Part shown: piece by piece, positions 12,944-26,726 of the stretch
How the letters are laid out: every line of letters starts with the position of its first letter
Numbering within the stretch: the stretch's first letter is position 1
From: Verticillium longisporum
Lineage: Eukaryota > Ascomycota > Sordariomycetes > Glomerellales > Plectosphaerellaceae
Assembly (NCBI GenBank): GCA_019188255.1
Contig: JAETXT010000008.1
Coordinates: forward strand, 744,001-808,000
Length of the DNA: 64,000 nucleotides
Reading direction: 5' to 3'
The notes under the pieces: generated by a model
The model's input: only the letters and a program-made list of their open reading frames with translations
The model's database searches: none
What the model was told of the DNA's origin: nothing
Position numbers and translations under genes: made by a program

Positions 12944-13233
12944 CACGGAATGAACGCACTGCAGGCTAGGGCATCACAGGCAGGGGTCTGTGGCAGGTCT
13001 CCCTCAAGGATCAAAGAGTACCGCAAATCCAGATAGGTTGGCAGGTCAGTTGGTAGGTCAGTTGAGTTGGCATAAGTGCCTGAAGTACCTAGGTGGGCAT
13101 CAGGTGGGTTTCTCAGGCCTGCTTGAGTGGCCTGCACTGCACCTACCGCACCGAGCTTACCTAAGTCTTAGCCCCTCCGACGTGGTCACGAGTTCAGGTG
13201 TCGGAGGAATATTACTGTTATGACTTGTCGAGT

Positions 13234-13272
13234 GAGGCTCCCTAAGGCTCCCTGAGGCTCCCTGAGGCTGCC
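13234..13272. repeat. 10-bp minisatellite GAGGCTCCCT
   Basis: Four tandem copies of GAGGCTCCCT with one substitution in the second and an altered last copy, in the divergent intergenic region. Confidence 0.8.
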
Positions 13273-13619
13273 GACTTGATGGCTCCAAAAGTGCCGCTCG
13301 CTGAAGTCGTTCCTCATGGGATCGATCCGCTGAATTTGAGGCCTGCAAGACGTCCAAGAAGCCCGCCCCCACAGACTTGGCGATACCTGCGACCACTGTC
13401 ATCATCACACTGGGCGGACGTCTGATTTCCCGGCTGCATCCTTTCTCTCATCACCTTCTCGACTCGTTCGGATCCATTCCTCAAATCACACAACCGCCTT
13501 TGAGCACACCCAAACGCATCTGCTTACCCTGGCCCAAATCTACACCTACACCAGTGCGAATCCGAGCGAGGCTCTCTCACACCAAGTCTCAGCCCCGGCA
13601 GCCGCACCACAAGCAAACC

Positions 13620-14333
13620 ATGTCCAAACGCGACCCAGACGCTCCCCCCTCCTACAGCGAGGCCATCTTCTCGTCCCCGTCGTCTTCTTCTTCCTCCTGC
13701 TCCCCGTCTCCAGCAACCGTCTCGGCGCACCTCGCAACGCTACCCGCCCGCCTCCGCTCCTGCCGCCCCGCCATCGACACGCACGAACTAGACCTCATCA
13801 CCCTCCTCATCCCCGACGTAGAAGCCCACCTCGCCGCCCTGCACGCGGCGCCCCGTCGCGGCGCCCCACCGCACCGCGCCGGCCAGTTGACCCTCGTGCC
13901 CGCCGCCGCGGTCCCGACGTCGTGGCACCCGAGCGAGAAGGCCGACAGGCCGGACGAGCTCTGGCAGACGGTGCGCGTGCGGGACGTCAAGGGTCTTGTC
14001 GGTGATTCGTCTTCCGACGACGGTGACGCGCCCGCCGCCGCGTCTGCTTCGGCGCGCGAGTTTGACGAGTGGGGGCGATGGGAGGATGACGGCGGCGATG
14101 GCAGAGCGGTGGCGAAGAAGGGGTGGTGGTGGTGGAGGGAGGAGGAGCTGGCGATGAGGCTGGCGGAGCGGCTGAGGCCTGATGTGAGGAGGGGTTCGAC
14201 GCTGGGGGGGCGGATGGGGGACGAGATGAAGGTCACGGCGGAGGAGGTCTCGTTTCGGAGGGAGAACGAAATGGGCATCTGGGAGAGCATGAATGGGTGG
14301 GCTGTTGTGGTGAGGATCACGATTCGCAGGTGA
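13620..14333 (+). CDS. Conserved-type fungal hypothetical protein with PPxY motif
   Basis: A single-exon frame of 237 residues starting MSKRDPDAPPSYSEAI. The N-terminal PPSY is a candidate WW-domain ligand, as found on adaptors for HECT ubiquitin ligases. A Ser-rich stretch follows, then a predicted helical part with repeated Leu/His/Ala, then an acidic and Trp-rich linker, and a C-terminal MGIWESMNGWAVVVRITIRR. No enzyme domain or membrane span was recognised. The first Met was chosen because the in-frame upstream extension from 13377 looks like leader. The 3' end faces that of palA, 176 bp away. Function unknown; the WW-binding idea rests only on the motif. Confidence 0.7.
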   Translation: MSKRDPDAPPSYSEAIFSSPSSSSSSCSPSPATVSAHLATLPARLRSCRPAIDTHELDLITLLIPDVEAHLAALHAAPRRGAPPHRAGQLTLVPAAAVPTSWHPSEKADRPDELWQTVRVRDVKGLVGDSSSDDGDAPAAASASAREFDEWGRWEDDGGDGRAVAKKGWWWWREEELAMRLAERLRPDVRRGSTLGGRMGDEMKVTAEEVSFRRENEMGIWESMNGWAVVVRITIRR

Positions 14334-14509
14334 CGAGTATCAAACTGAGACCAAAGCTTGGATGCATATATTGTATTTCGTCTTGAGTCATCATGGATTT
14401 ATCATCATGGATTCAATGCTCGCTTGCTTTCTTCCTGCCTTTTCCATCGCCATGCACCGCGCGCGCAATCAACTCAATGTCTTGTCCTCCTTGGAAAGCG
14501 TTTCACGTC

Positions 14510-17387
14510 CTAGCCGAAACGAATGCCCGAGTTGGGATCCCACGTCCCGCCCGAGGGCTGCCTTGGTCCCTGCGGATTGGCATGCTGACCCGCGCCGGCC
14601 GGCGCAGCCGCTCCATGTCCGCCGGCGGGCCCTCCAAATCGGATACCCATGTCCGGCGTCCACATGTTCGACACGGGCGGTACTGGTTGCGGTTGCTGCG
14701 GCTCAACAGTAGAGCCTGCCCAGGACTGCACATGCGCTTCGGCGGGTGGGCTGTGGACCTGCTGGTGCTGTCGTTGCGCGTGCGTATTGGCAGCGGGACC
14801 GGCGTTCGAGCCAAAGTACGAGTTTGCGTGTTGCTGCTGCTCGGCCTGATAGCTCGACACGGGTGGCGAAGCAACTGGTGTTCTGTTCATGCTGAGCGAG
14901 CCGAGCGGCGGCATGCTGAGTTCCCTGAACACATTGTTAGCTCCCTCGTTCCAAAGGTTCAACGGAGGCACGTACTCTTCGAGGCTCTTGGCGTCGATGC
15001 GCCGCTCTGACACCCATACTTTGACCGGGTCCCGGAAGTTCTGCCCGACAACCTTGCTCAGGTCATTGTAGAACTTGCGCCCGACATCGAGGTGGTTGAC
15101 AATCTCCTTGTACTTGTAATACGCATTGTCGAGTCGCTGGAGGGCTTGCTCACGCTCGCGGTTTCCGCCGATGCTGCTCTTTCGCTGGCTCTCGAATTCG
15201 CGATTGACGCGCTCAATCTCGGTCATCATGCGTTCCTGCTCAGCGTCCTCCTTCTCGACGGCTTCGAGTTCTGGCTCGTAGAGTTTGTCCAGTCGTCTTT
15301 CGAAGAAGTCTTCAAAGTGCGCGGGCGCAATCGCCGTTGTGGGATACGTCCTTTCGAGTCGCGCCGCTTCCTTGAGAATCTCCGGCTTGATGTCATCGTT
15401 TCGACACTTGTCGCGCAGGGCCTCCACCTTTTTCCTGCGACGAGATTCCAGACGGAGGACATCGTTGTAAGCACCGCGCAGTCGTCCTATGACCGGCTTC
15501 AGGGGCTCGGCAATGTCCATGCGTCGGCTCGAAGGGACATAATCCATGAGAACGCGATCTGATGCGGACAGGAGCTCATGGAGGCCTTGCATTTGTCCCA
15601 ACTTGTCGCGCACCAGTTCCTCGCTGCTGGTGCTGCCCGCAAAGTAGCCGTCCATCTCGGCAACTTGAGCCCAGAGTTGCGCGCCGCGAGGGTCGCTGCG
15701 GCTGTCTGGCCTTGTCCATCGGTCTGTGCCAAATTTGGCCCGTCGACGAGCATCTTCCTCTTCCTCGGCGGCCAGCATGGACTTGCCTTCATCAAAGACA
15801 GCAATGTCTGCTGACCGCAGTTTGTCGATATCAGAGAATGCTCGTTGAATTCGACCTATTGCGTCGGCTTGTCGGATTTCTTCCGCGTGTTGTACTAGAC
15901 TTGGTGGCAAGCCAAGTGGCTTTTCAAGAGCCTGTAGGGAGCCCGGAAGGTTGATGGAGCTCAGCATCGTGTGCAGCCTTTCTGTGAGGTCTTCCAGATT
16001 CTGGATTATGTTCTGATTCACGAGACGATCGCGGCGCTGCTCGTATATAGTAATGGCGGCGTGAACGGCGAAGGGGACAAGTTTGGAGAACAACGCGGGA
16101 CCAAACTCGGCCTGGTCGCCGAAGTAGTCGAAGGGGTTGGCAACCTGAGGGGGGACCGTGATCTTGGCCATGTCAGCCCGGTCGAGGAGCTTTAATTCTG
16201 GTTTGGGCGGAACGGGGTCTGCTTTCTATTAGTTGATGGCTTCCGTCAGACAAGTGCCACAACGTACCCATGTAGATCAAATCATTATCCTTCTCCGCTC
16301 GCTTCAGGTCCTCTTCGACTTTCCTCTTCAGTCCGTTCAGGTCCTCGATGATAGTCTTGCTGACATAACCACCTCGTGCCTCTTTCAACCCCTCGTTGAC
16401 GCATTGCACAGCGTCTGTTAGCCGGGCAACCTCCTCACCGTACTTCTTCTTTTCCAAGCAGTCACATGCAGCACGGTATTGCGCCGCGCCTGCAAAGTGG
16501 TGATGCTTAGCGCTCATGTGGTGAATCCACGACGAGCTGATTGCCTCGCTCTTCATGGCCGCATCTCCCGCCGTGCTGTAGAGATCCGACACGCGCGCCG
16601 CCAGCCTCGCGATGATGGCATCTTTGTACGTCCCGTCCATGACGGCCTTTTTCCAGAAGCCCTCCTGGCTCTGCGCCAGAAGAAGCTGAATCAACGCCTC
16701 GAGCGTGTGTGTGTCCATGTCCTCGGGCGGATCCGACATGCGCAGCTCGGGAAGGACTTCTTTCTGCATGTACGACAGGACGCCAGCGGCCAGGTTAAAG
16801 TAGGGCACGGCCTTCTTGACGCCTTCGGGGCCGCTGTTGGTCTGCGCGACGGCGAGTTGGGAGTAGAGGGCGGCGAGGTTGTAGAGGATATTCAGAAGCT
16901 CGTATTTGAGATTGTTGCGCACGACTGGTCTCTCGGTGTTGTAGCCCAGGGCAGGGTACCATGTGAATTCGGCGCCGATCTGCAGAGGAACAAGGTGTCT
17001 ACGATCAGTTGTCCTGCTCTTTACTTTCTTTGGACGACTTGGAGATTTTGCGGCGTTCTTACATCGATCGGAAACTTTCCACCAATCCACATGAGCTGTC
17101 CCGCATATGTCTGAAGCTCCTTGATGCCGCTCGGGTGCGGGTCGCGAACGTTGACAGCATTGTGACGGAGGCTGTCTATCGTCTCCAGGTCCTGACGGAA
17201 CATGTCTGGATGCTGGTCATATTTCGTGTTGATATACTGTCGGATGGCGGTCGACAATGAAATGTGGTTCGATTTGCGAAACGGCAAGGAGAGAATGTTG
17301 GAAATGCTGTGATTGTGCGCGTTAGCCTACACACTCTGAACTTGGAGGGGTAGGTAGTCCACGAGGCGATGATCCGTACGTCGTCAT
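14510..17387 (-). CDS. palA: pH-response regulator PalA/Rim20, BRO1 domain
   Basis: Scaffold of the fungal ambient-pH (Pal/Rim) pathway; in the family it binds ESCRT-III and recruits the PacC/Rim101 transcription factor for processing at endosomes. Exons 17387-17380, 17306-17063, 16979-16268 and 16218-14510 give 890 residues. Exon 1 is only 8 nt (ATG ACG AC), joined through a GTACGG donor and a GCTAAC branch to give MTTISNILSLPFRKSNHISLS, matching family N-termini. The BRO1 domain covers about residues 5-390, with YDQHPDMFRQDLETIDSLR and IGAEFTWYPALGYN as typical stretches. A helical central (V-domain-like) region follows, then a Pro/Gln/Gly-rich tail of about 130 residues. Intron placement restores DLIYM-D-PVPPKPELKLLDR across exon 3/4. 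BRO1 family is certain; PalA rather than Bro1 is supported by overall match and tail. Confidence 0.92.
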
Positions 17388-17809
17388 TTGGCTGGAGGGG
17401 TTGCCAAGGGGGCGCTGCTTTGCGCGAGAGTGTGTGACTTGGCCAGTGAAGGTACGCGATGAACTGTGGTCGGATAAAATTGTTGGTGGCAGTCGCAAAA
17501 GTCAGCCTCGCGAAATGTGGTGTTTGCGATGACTTCATCTGTTCAAGCTTGGCTTGGGGCGACAAAAGCTGGCGGATCGACGCAACGGCCAGGCGACAAG
17601 CGTTGGGGGGCAGCTGCCACCAGGGAAATAGCGGGGCGTGGGCGGCGGGGGTGGCTTGAATGCGCTGGCGAGGCTGTGTCGTGGCTGAAGCTTCTTGAAA
17701 GCACATGAATAAACGGCCTCGTGAGGTGGGCTATCAACAACATCATCCGTCGGTCCTGATACGAGGATGGAACCATCATGTTCTACCTAGCTCTGATTTC
17801 TGTTCTAGC
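17388..17809. other. palA promoter region
   Basis: Lies between the palA start and the GH95 stop, both on the minus strand. I saw no clustered GCCARG (PacC) motif and no gene. Confidence 0.4.
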
Positions 17810-20107
17810 TCATGGCTGTCGGACACTATATTTTCCCGGCCCGGAGGCCTTCACCACAACTGTTGAACCACCAGGGAAGAAGACACGAGCTTCAGGGCAT
17901 TCTAGGTCAGTTGCTTCAAGCTGAACAGGCTCCTCGATTCGACCACCTTTCCAGGCCAGACTCACCAACCATTCGCCTTTGACCCGTACGCCCTTCAGCT
18001 CGCCAATCGACCACGCATCTGGGCAGGCCGGCAGCAAGCGTATCTCTATACAGGCCGGCCGCGATGCTCCCCAGACGATCCGCGATTGCTCTATACACTC
18101 CAGAATCCCCGCGGCTCCGTCGAAGTTTCCATCAATCTGACACGGAGGATGCTTGTCCAGCTTGTTAGCCAACGTAGAACTCTTCAACATGCTGTCCATA
18201 TGGACGCCACATCCGTCGGCGTCGTGGAGTCGAGCATGCAGGTTCAGCAGCCAGGCCCTGCTCCAGCCGGTGTGCCCACCACCGTGCGCCGCTCTCCTAT
18301 CGAGGACATTCTTCGCCGCAGCTGCGAGCTCCGGTGAAGTGACGGGGCTGATGCTCTCGCCTGGGTAAAGTCCAAAGAGATGAGAGACATGTCGATGACC
18401 TGGCTCGTGCTCCTTGTAGTCCTTGAGGCCCCATTCTTGAATGAGGCCGTCGTTGTTGATCGTCAGATTAGGCAGCCTGGCCATGGCGTCTCGAACCTTG
18501 GGCACCAGTGGATTGCCCTTGTCAAGAATGGCAGTGCTCCAAAGGAACTTCTCAAAAGCAATACGGATGATGGTCGTGTCAATGGCCGAACCCTCGCAGA
18601 GGATGCCTGTGTCACCCGACTTGGATACAAATGTGTTTTCTGGCGAGAGCGACGGATTGGTCACAAGAAACTTCCCGCAAGCTGACGGGATCAAGAAGTC
18701 TAACAGGAAGACGATGCAACCTTCCAGCAAAACCGCCGTTCGTTCGTGTAATTTGCGGTCATAGTGATACAACAGCATCTCCAATACGTCGATGCAGAGC
18801 CAGACGCCTCCGAGGGGCCAGATGGTGGAGGGCATCCAGCGGTCCTGCGGGTCGGTGTCTGCCCAGATATCCGTGTTGTGATGCGCACACCATCCGCCGC
18901 AGTCGTACATTGTCCTCGCCGTCTTGGCGCCTCTGACGGCCATCCTCTCGACCAGACCCAGCATGGGCAGCGCGCAGTCGACGAGGTTGCAAGGCGCAGC
19001 CAGCCAGTAATTCATCTGCAGGTTGATGTTGATCGTATACTTGCAGCCCCACGGTGGTGCAAATGATGGGTTCCAGATGCCCTGCAAGGTCGCTGGCAAC
19101 GCCTTGTCCGAATCTCGGCTGGATGAGATGAGGAGATATCGCCCATAGTTGTAGTACAGAGCGACAAGTCCCGGATCACGATTCTTTTCGATTCGTTCGT
19201 TCGTCGGCAGGTCATGCGCAGCGGGCCACATGCGGAGACTCGACCGTTGAAAGAGGCTGGCATAGTCAGTCCGCTGGCGAAGCACGAGTTCATGCCAGCT
19301 CCGCTTCAGAGCCTTGTCGACGTCTTGGCGCGCAGCAGCGTCGGGGTCAGCTTTTCGATATGTCGTGTGAGCAGCAATCGCAATAGTGCAACTGAAAGCC
19401 TTCACCACGAGGGCGTTGCCAACGGCTTCGATTGATCCTCCTTCATCATTGGCGTTGCACGATATGCCTAGGACGAGCGAGAGCGGATTGCTGTTCTTGC
19501 CACCAGGGGTGGCATTGAGGACAATGCGCCCGTTGGCGGCCTGTATGCTGTCCAGAAATTCATTTGTCTCCCACTCAATCTCGCTGACCCTGTTGAGTCT
19601 GACGACGAACCTTGTGGGCTCCGACGCAGAGAAGCGCAGGGCGACGACACTGTCGGGAGAACTTGCAATGGTTTCCCGTCGGTAGGAGACGCCTGTACAC
19701 TGGTACGCGACTGTTGCTTGAGCAGTGGCCAGGTCAAGGGACCGACGGTAGCCAGTCACGTCCTGCGCCTCATGGCCGAATTCGAGTGTGCAGTTCCCGA
19801 GTGGCTCACTGTGCCGCATGCTCGCGGGTGTGGCGAAGAAGGCTTCGCGCACGAGGGCCTCGGCGGCGGCGTGCTCTTCGTCTCGGATCAGCTGGCGCAG
19901 GGTGTCGAGGTGGCGGCGCGCATCTCGGGGTGTCCTATCCTGGGGCCCGCCGTACCAGACCGAGTCTTCGTTCAGCTGAAGGAGTTCGGTCGACGTTCGC
20001 CCATATACCATGCCGCCCAACCGGCCGTTGCCGACTGGCAGGGCCTCCGACCACGAGACTGCAGGGGCATCATAGTGAAGGGTGAGGTTCGGGTCACTGT
20101 TGTCCAT
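17810..20107 (-). CDS. GH95 alpha-L-fucosidase (or alpha-L-galactosidase)
   Basis: Glycoside hydrolase family 95, inverting; known members release L-fucose from Fuc-alpha-1,2-Gal ends, as in xyloglucan side chains or fucosyllactose, and a few act on alpha-L-galactosides. One exon, 765 residues, close to family length. The N-terminal beta domain opens with LHYDAPAVSWSEALPVGNGRLGGMVYG. The (alpha/alpha)6 part has the conserved GWCAHHNTDIWADTDP and QIDGNFDGAAGILE segments that carry the active-site Asn and Asp of the family. The ATG at 20107 starts directly at the family N-terminus; a Met at 20212 would add an unrelated stretch. There is no signal peptide, so the product is probably cytosolic. 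It is transcribed divergently from the sugar permease, and the two share about 1.1 kb of upstream DNA, suggesting joint control. Confidence 0.92.
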   Translation of the reverse strand: MDNSDPNLTLHYDAPAVSWSEALPVGNGRLGGMVYGRTSTELLQLNEDSVWYGGPQDRTPRDARRHLDTLRQLIRDEEHAAAEALVREAFFATPASMRHSEPLGNCTLEFGHEAQDVTGYRRSLDLATAQATVAYQCTGVSYRRETIASSPDSVVALRFSASEPTRFVVRLNRVSEIEWETNEFLDSIQAANGRIVLNATPGGKNSNPLSLVLGISCNANDEGGSIEAVGNALVVKAFSCTIAIAAHTTYRKADPDAAARQDVDKALKRSWHELVLRQRTDYASLFQRSSLRMWPAAHDLPTNERIEKNRDPGLVALYYNYGRYLLISSSRDSDKALPATLQGIWNPSFAPPWGCKYTININLQMNYWLAAPCNLVDCALPMLGLVERMAVRGAKTARTMYDCGGWCAHHNTDIWADTDPQDRWMPSTIWPLGGVWLCIDVLEMLLYHYDRKLHERTAVLLEGCIVFLLDFLIPSACGKFLVTNPSLSPENTFVSKSGDTGILCEGSAIDTTIIRIAFEKFLWSTAILDKGNPLVPKVRDAMARLPNLTINNDGLIQEWGLKDYKEHEPGHRHVSHLFGLYPGESISPVTSPELAAAAKNVLDRRAAHGGGHTGWSRAWLLNLHARLHDADGCGVHMDSMLKSSTLANKLDKHPPCQIDGNFDGAAGILECIEQSRIVWGASRPACIEIRLLPACPDAWSIGELKGVRVKGEWLVSLAWKGGRIEEPVQLEATDLECPEARVFFPGGSTVVVKASGPGKYSVRQP

Positions 20108-20842
20108 GGTGTTAGAGCCGAGCCTTTCTGTCTGACAACAGGTATGGTGAGGTCCCGAGTCTGGAGCCGGTGTGACAGCTGACAGAGACTGCCAGCATGA
20201 GCTTTCCCCCAAAGAGATGCTGATTTTCGAGTCGATCTGGATTTTGCCTGTTCCAATTTGGAAACTTTGGTGCGGGGTGGTTTGAACTGGGATCTGGGTT
20301 GGTCTGGTGATCGAGGCTCGACTCTGGTGAACTGCTGATGGTGACTGGGCCTCGATGCAGCAGGGATCAGCAGGACGACCGATCAGTTGTGCCTAGGTTT
20401 GGAGCGATGCAACAGTCAGGTGAGCTTGGTGCTTTCGATACTGCATCTCCAGATGGACGAGCAGTCGAACATGCTCGTTGTCCGGTTATAACGACGGGCG
20501 CTGAATGGCCACTCCCCCGGACGACCCGCCAAAGCCATCGAGGCATTAGCTCGGCCATGGCTCGTGTCCCCGGGCCGCAGAGGCTCGCCGCCAATCAGTC
20601 TCGATGCCGCTCCGGATGCGACTAGGTCTCATGCGAGATACATCCGCAACGAATCATCGTGATCGAAAGCCGCTCCACCCCCGCGGGAAAACCATGCTCC
20701 AGGGGACCTAGGCCTGTCGCTCTGAAGACTTGTGAGGTCGGGTGGAAGCTGGATTCACTGCAAAGCGACATGGGCTTGTTGGTTGGTACCATGTGCATGG
20801 TGACAATTCCCGTCGGCTCGACATGTTGGAGCCGAGCCAAAG

Positions 20843-20848
20843 CTGGGG
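20843..20848 (+). promoter_or_regulatory. Possible CreA/Cre1 site (CTGGGG)
   Basis: CTGGGG fits the SYGGRG consensus of the fungal carbon-catabolite repressor. A second match on the other strand (CCCCGC) lies near 20937-20942. Six-base motifs are common by chance, so this is weak. Confidence 0.2.
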
Positions 20849-20895
20849 TATCTCAGCCTGCCTTGGTTGAGGTAGGTTGGCCCAGGCAAAGAGTT

Positions 20896-20901
20896 GGCTA
20901 A
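20896..20901 (+). promoter_or_regulatory. Possible XlnR/Xyr1 site (GGCTAA)
   Basis: GGCTAA followed by A matches the binding core of the (hemi)cellulase activator XlnR/Xyr1, about 315 bp before the permease start. It fits the carbohydrate context, but one hexamer is weak evidence. Confidence 0.2.
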
Positions 20902-21215
20902 AGAGAGAGAGCATGGTTCGCGAGCAAAGTCAGACCCCGCTCCCCTCACGGAAGCCCAATCCCGAGTCTTGAATGGCAGGCATTGTGCAGATTGCAGTTG
21001 GCCCGGCATGTCTGCACTGCATGACAGGGTCCTGAAGCTTTTCTGACTATGAAGGTTGGGCAGGATGGATGATCCTTCAAACTATATAGCAGACGGTGTG
21101 GCCTGTCTCCCCTTCAGAGTCTCTGACTTTTCGCCGTTCTAGTCTTTGCCCTCCCAGCTACCAGAAGCTCGTTGTTTCAACACCTCCCCTTGAATCACGG
21201 TTGACGTTGCCCACC

Positions 21216-23052
21216 ATGGCTCCTCGCAACGAGGTCGAACGCTCCCACATCTACCACGATGCCGTGGCTGATGCCAACAAGACTGGCGTTCAAGTCGTCG
21301 ACGTAGTCGCGACCCGCATTACCGAGGACCACTTGAACGACAAGTCTCGCGAGGCTTTCACCTGGCGGTCCAAGGCTGGTTTCCGCATGGTGCTTATTCT
21401 TCTTGTCATGGGAATGAACCAGGCTGGGTAAGTCCTCAGGAGCTGACTGGATCCTTGCCTTTGAACCACTTGTCTGACGGTGGATTATGCAGCTATGGTA
21501 TCGACTGGGGTGTCATCAGCAGTATCAACTCCAACGACATGTGGCACGAGTACTACGGATTCGGTAACTCGGGTCACATTATCGGCATCATCAACGCTCT
21601 CATGACTATCGGTGCCACCGTCGGTGCCCCGTTCCTCTCCTTTGCCGACAAGTGGGGTCGCCGCTCCGTCAACTTTGCCGGCTGTGCCCTCACAGTCATA
21701 GCTGCCATCATCCAGGCCATGGCGCCCAACACGGGCGTTCTCATCTTTGGCCGTTTTGTCCTTGGTTTCGGCACGGCGTGAGTAGAGACTCCTTTCCCGG
21801 CACTGCATCCCGAGCTGACACCAGAGTTCGCAGACTTTGCACATCGAGTCAGTACATCGCCGAAGTCGCGCCCCCTCACATGCGTGGTCGCATTGTCGGT
21901 GTCTTTGGTGCTTGCTTCCAGGTTGGTTCCATGGCCATCATCGGCATCATGGCCGCCATATCCGACTGGCACAGCAACTGGCAGTGGCGAACGGCCTTTT
22001 TCATCCAGGCTCTGTTCCCCGCCTTTGTCTGCTGCACCATCTTCTTCCTCTGCCCCGAGTCTCCGCGTTACCTCGTGATGAGTGGACAGAAGGAGAAGGC
22101 GAGGAAGGTCATTGCTGACCACATGACGACTTCGGGCGATCCCAACTCGTCCTTTGTCGATCTCATGATGTACCAGATGGACGAGTCGATTGAGACATCG
22201 GCCGTCGGTTTCCGCGCCGTCTGGGACTTCCGCGTCTTCTTCACCAAGGGCGCCGGGTACCGCACCTTTATTCTGCTTGTGTACTCCATCTTCCAGTCCT
22301 GGAACGGCGGCGGCATCATCGGTCTCTACCTTTCGCCCGCCCTTGACACGATCAATATCAACACCCAGCAGACGCAGCTCCTCATCAACCTCGGCATGGT
22401 GGCCACGTACTTTGTCTTCACCCTCTTTGGTGCCTACATTATCGACATTTTCCGTCGACGAACCCTCATCTTCGCCGGTCTCATCAGCATCGTCATCGCC
22501 CAGACGTGCGTCACCATCACGAGCTGGCAATTTGAGGAGCAGGACCACCCCCGCCACCTCGCGTACCTCGTGCTGTTCTGGATGTTCAGCTTCCAGGTCT
22601 GCAGCGCGTCCTTCATCGCCACCATGCACAACCTGTACCCGGTCGAGCTGCTCTCGCTGCCGCTGCGTGCGAAGGGCATGGGTATGTCTTGCTCGTCCCC
22701 TTTCCTCTCCGCGACATTCTTCTGACGTTGGAAAAACACAGGTCTCTACGTTCTCTTCCAGAACTGCGCCAGCACGGTCCACAACTACGGCATCGCCGTC
22801 GGCATCGAGAAGCTCAAGTACAAGATCTGGGCCGTCTACATTGTCTACAATACGCTGCAGATTATCGCCGCCTACTTTTGGTTCCCCGAGACGTCCAAGC
22901 TCAACCTCGAGGAGATTGACCACATCTTTGAGACGCCCGGCGCCAACCCCGTCAAGCTGTCGGTCAAGATTGCCGACGCCAAGCACGCGCAGTACAAGCT
23001 CGACAGGCAGGCCGAGCAGCCGGTCGCGTACTCTTCGGGTGTCCAGGTTTAG
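21216..23052 (+). CDS. MFS sugar transporter, lactose permease/cellodextrin type
   Basis: Proton-coupled uptake of a disaccharide across the plasma membrane; relatives carry lactose, cellobiose or other beta-linked sugars. Exons 21216-21427, 21493-21777, 21834-22681 and 22742-23052 give 551 residues, with GTAAGT, GTGAGT and GTATGT donors and phases that agree at all joints. The sugar-porter signatures are present: DKWGRRS after TM2-3, GRFVLGFGTA then QYIAEVAPPHMRGRIVG, PESPRYLVMSGQKEKA before the central loop, and PETSKLNLEEID after TM12. Twelve hydrophobic spans can be traced. The start lies in a CACCATGG context. It is divergent from the GH95 gene and about 790 bp upstream of, and co-oriented with, the GH1 gene, a neighbourhood that suggests import followed by intracellular hydrolysis. 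The exact sugar cannot be told. Confidence 0.93.
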
Positions 23053-25390
<2,338 letters not shown>

Positions 25391-26726
25391 GGAAGTGCGA
25401 AGCGCGGAGGCGAGCACCGAGGTGTCCGGAGGCCGGCATAGGTGGGTCCGCCGAAGTGGCGCAGATGGCCGGAGGTCGAGCCGTGGAGCTCCGGGTGGCT
25501 GACGGGCGGATCCGGACGAACATCGGGATGTGGCAGCAGACGGCCTGGCTGTGCAGGTAAGAAGGCCACGTAGGATCTTGCTGATACATTCTCATGAGAA
25601 TCTAGCACATTTTCTGGCATTTGTCCCGAATCGACTTTTGAGAAGAACATGGCAAATGTGCATCATACACTCATGCTCATCGTGATCACTGCGACATGGT
25701 GACACTGACATGGTGACTCAGCGGGACCAAATGACCAAATGACACACCATCACGTGATGCAATGAATGACGTAGCACACGAGACTCGGCCTGTGTCGGCT
25801 TCTTGGCATCGGTGAGTCGGTGAGGACCCGTGTTATTGTGGTATTGGCAAACCTTCTCGGGAGAGACAAAGCAAGACAGTAGCGAGGGCAATTTTTCTCC
25901 CTGGCCAACACCAAACGAACATCACCCGAAATCCGAATGCCGAAAGCTCGCCGTAGCCGTGCCGCGTACCCAAGGCCACCATACCAGAGCAGCTGACTAG
26001 TGTCGAAGCATCAATGCGATGGCGTCTGGGAATAAGACGAGACGCAAACGCCAACACCCAAACACGACATCCATACAGCCGGATCCCCTCCCTCGGCAGC
26101 ACCAATTCCACCAACAGCCCAGCCTCTGTCTCTCTCTCTCTGCTTCCTCTCTCGCCAGCTTCCCCCAATGACACCACCCAGCCTGCGAAACACGCAAAGA
26201 AAGGGACCCCCCCAGCATCGCACCCAATGACCCCTACGACTTGAGTTTCCATTAGCTAACGGCGAGCGAATCACAGGCCGGCCGAAGTCACGGCCGCACC
26301 CTTTCGGTGCCGGTGCCGTGCCGCCTGAGTGACGCTCCTAAGCCCCTTTGAGTTTCTGTTTGTCACCCATGACGACTTTTCTGTGACGACGAGCATTCGC
26401 CATGGTGCCGTCTTTTCCTGGTCTCCCAATCTCCGCGGACCCCCATAGGTGTTTAAAGAAATCGTCTTCTCCCTTCTGACACGGCGCTCGACGTTCGGGC
26501 GGTTCGTTATCTCGCGGTTCTGAACCATGGCGTTACCATAGTGCCACCCCCAACGATAACATCATCCATCACATCAGCCCTACCTGTCCGGTACCTGCCT
26601 CTTGTTGCCCCGCTGGACCGGCCGATCGGGTCTTCCGCCCCTCCTCCACATTTACCCCGGATTTTCATCGCCGGCTTCTGTTAAGGCCTCGCTCCTCTGC
26701 TGCGTGCCCTTCTAACCAGAGCTACC
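25391..26726. other. Gene-free region before HPP gene
   Basis: Contains a CT microsatellite at about 26127-26155, short GTGACA-type repetitions near 25690-25760, and the presumed promoter and leader of the HPP gene. No supported gene. Confidence 0.45.

Larger units (their letters stand above)
12776..13619. other. Divergent promoter region with minisatellites
   Basis: Separates the APH-fold gene (-) from the PPxY gene (+), so it should hold both promoters. It is repeat-rich: two minisatellites (annotated separately) and a GTTGGCAGGTCAGTTGG-like duplication near 13037-13070. No coding gene is supported. Confidence 0.5.
20108..21215. promoter_or_regulatory. Shared divergent promoter of GH95 and sugar permease
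   Basis: Holds no gene I can support. A TATA-like CTATATAG lies at about 21082-21089, some 130 bp before the permease ATG. Short matches to the XlnR/Xyr1 motif GGCTAA and the CreA/Cre1 motif SYGGRG are listed separately. Assignment as a shared control region is inference from gene orientation. Confidence 0.4.
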
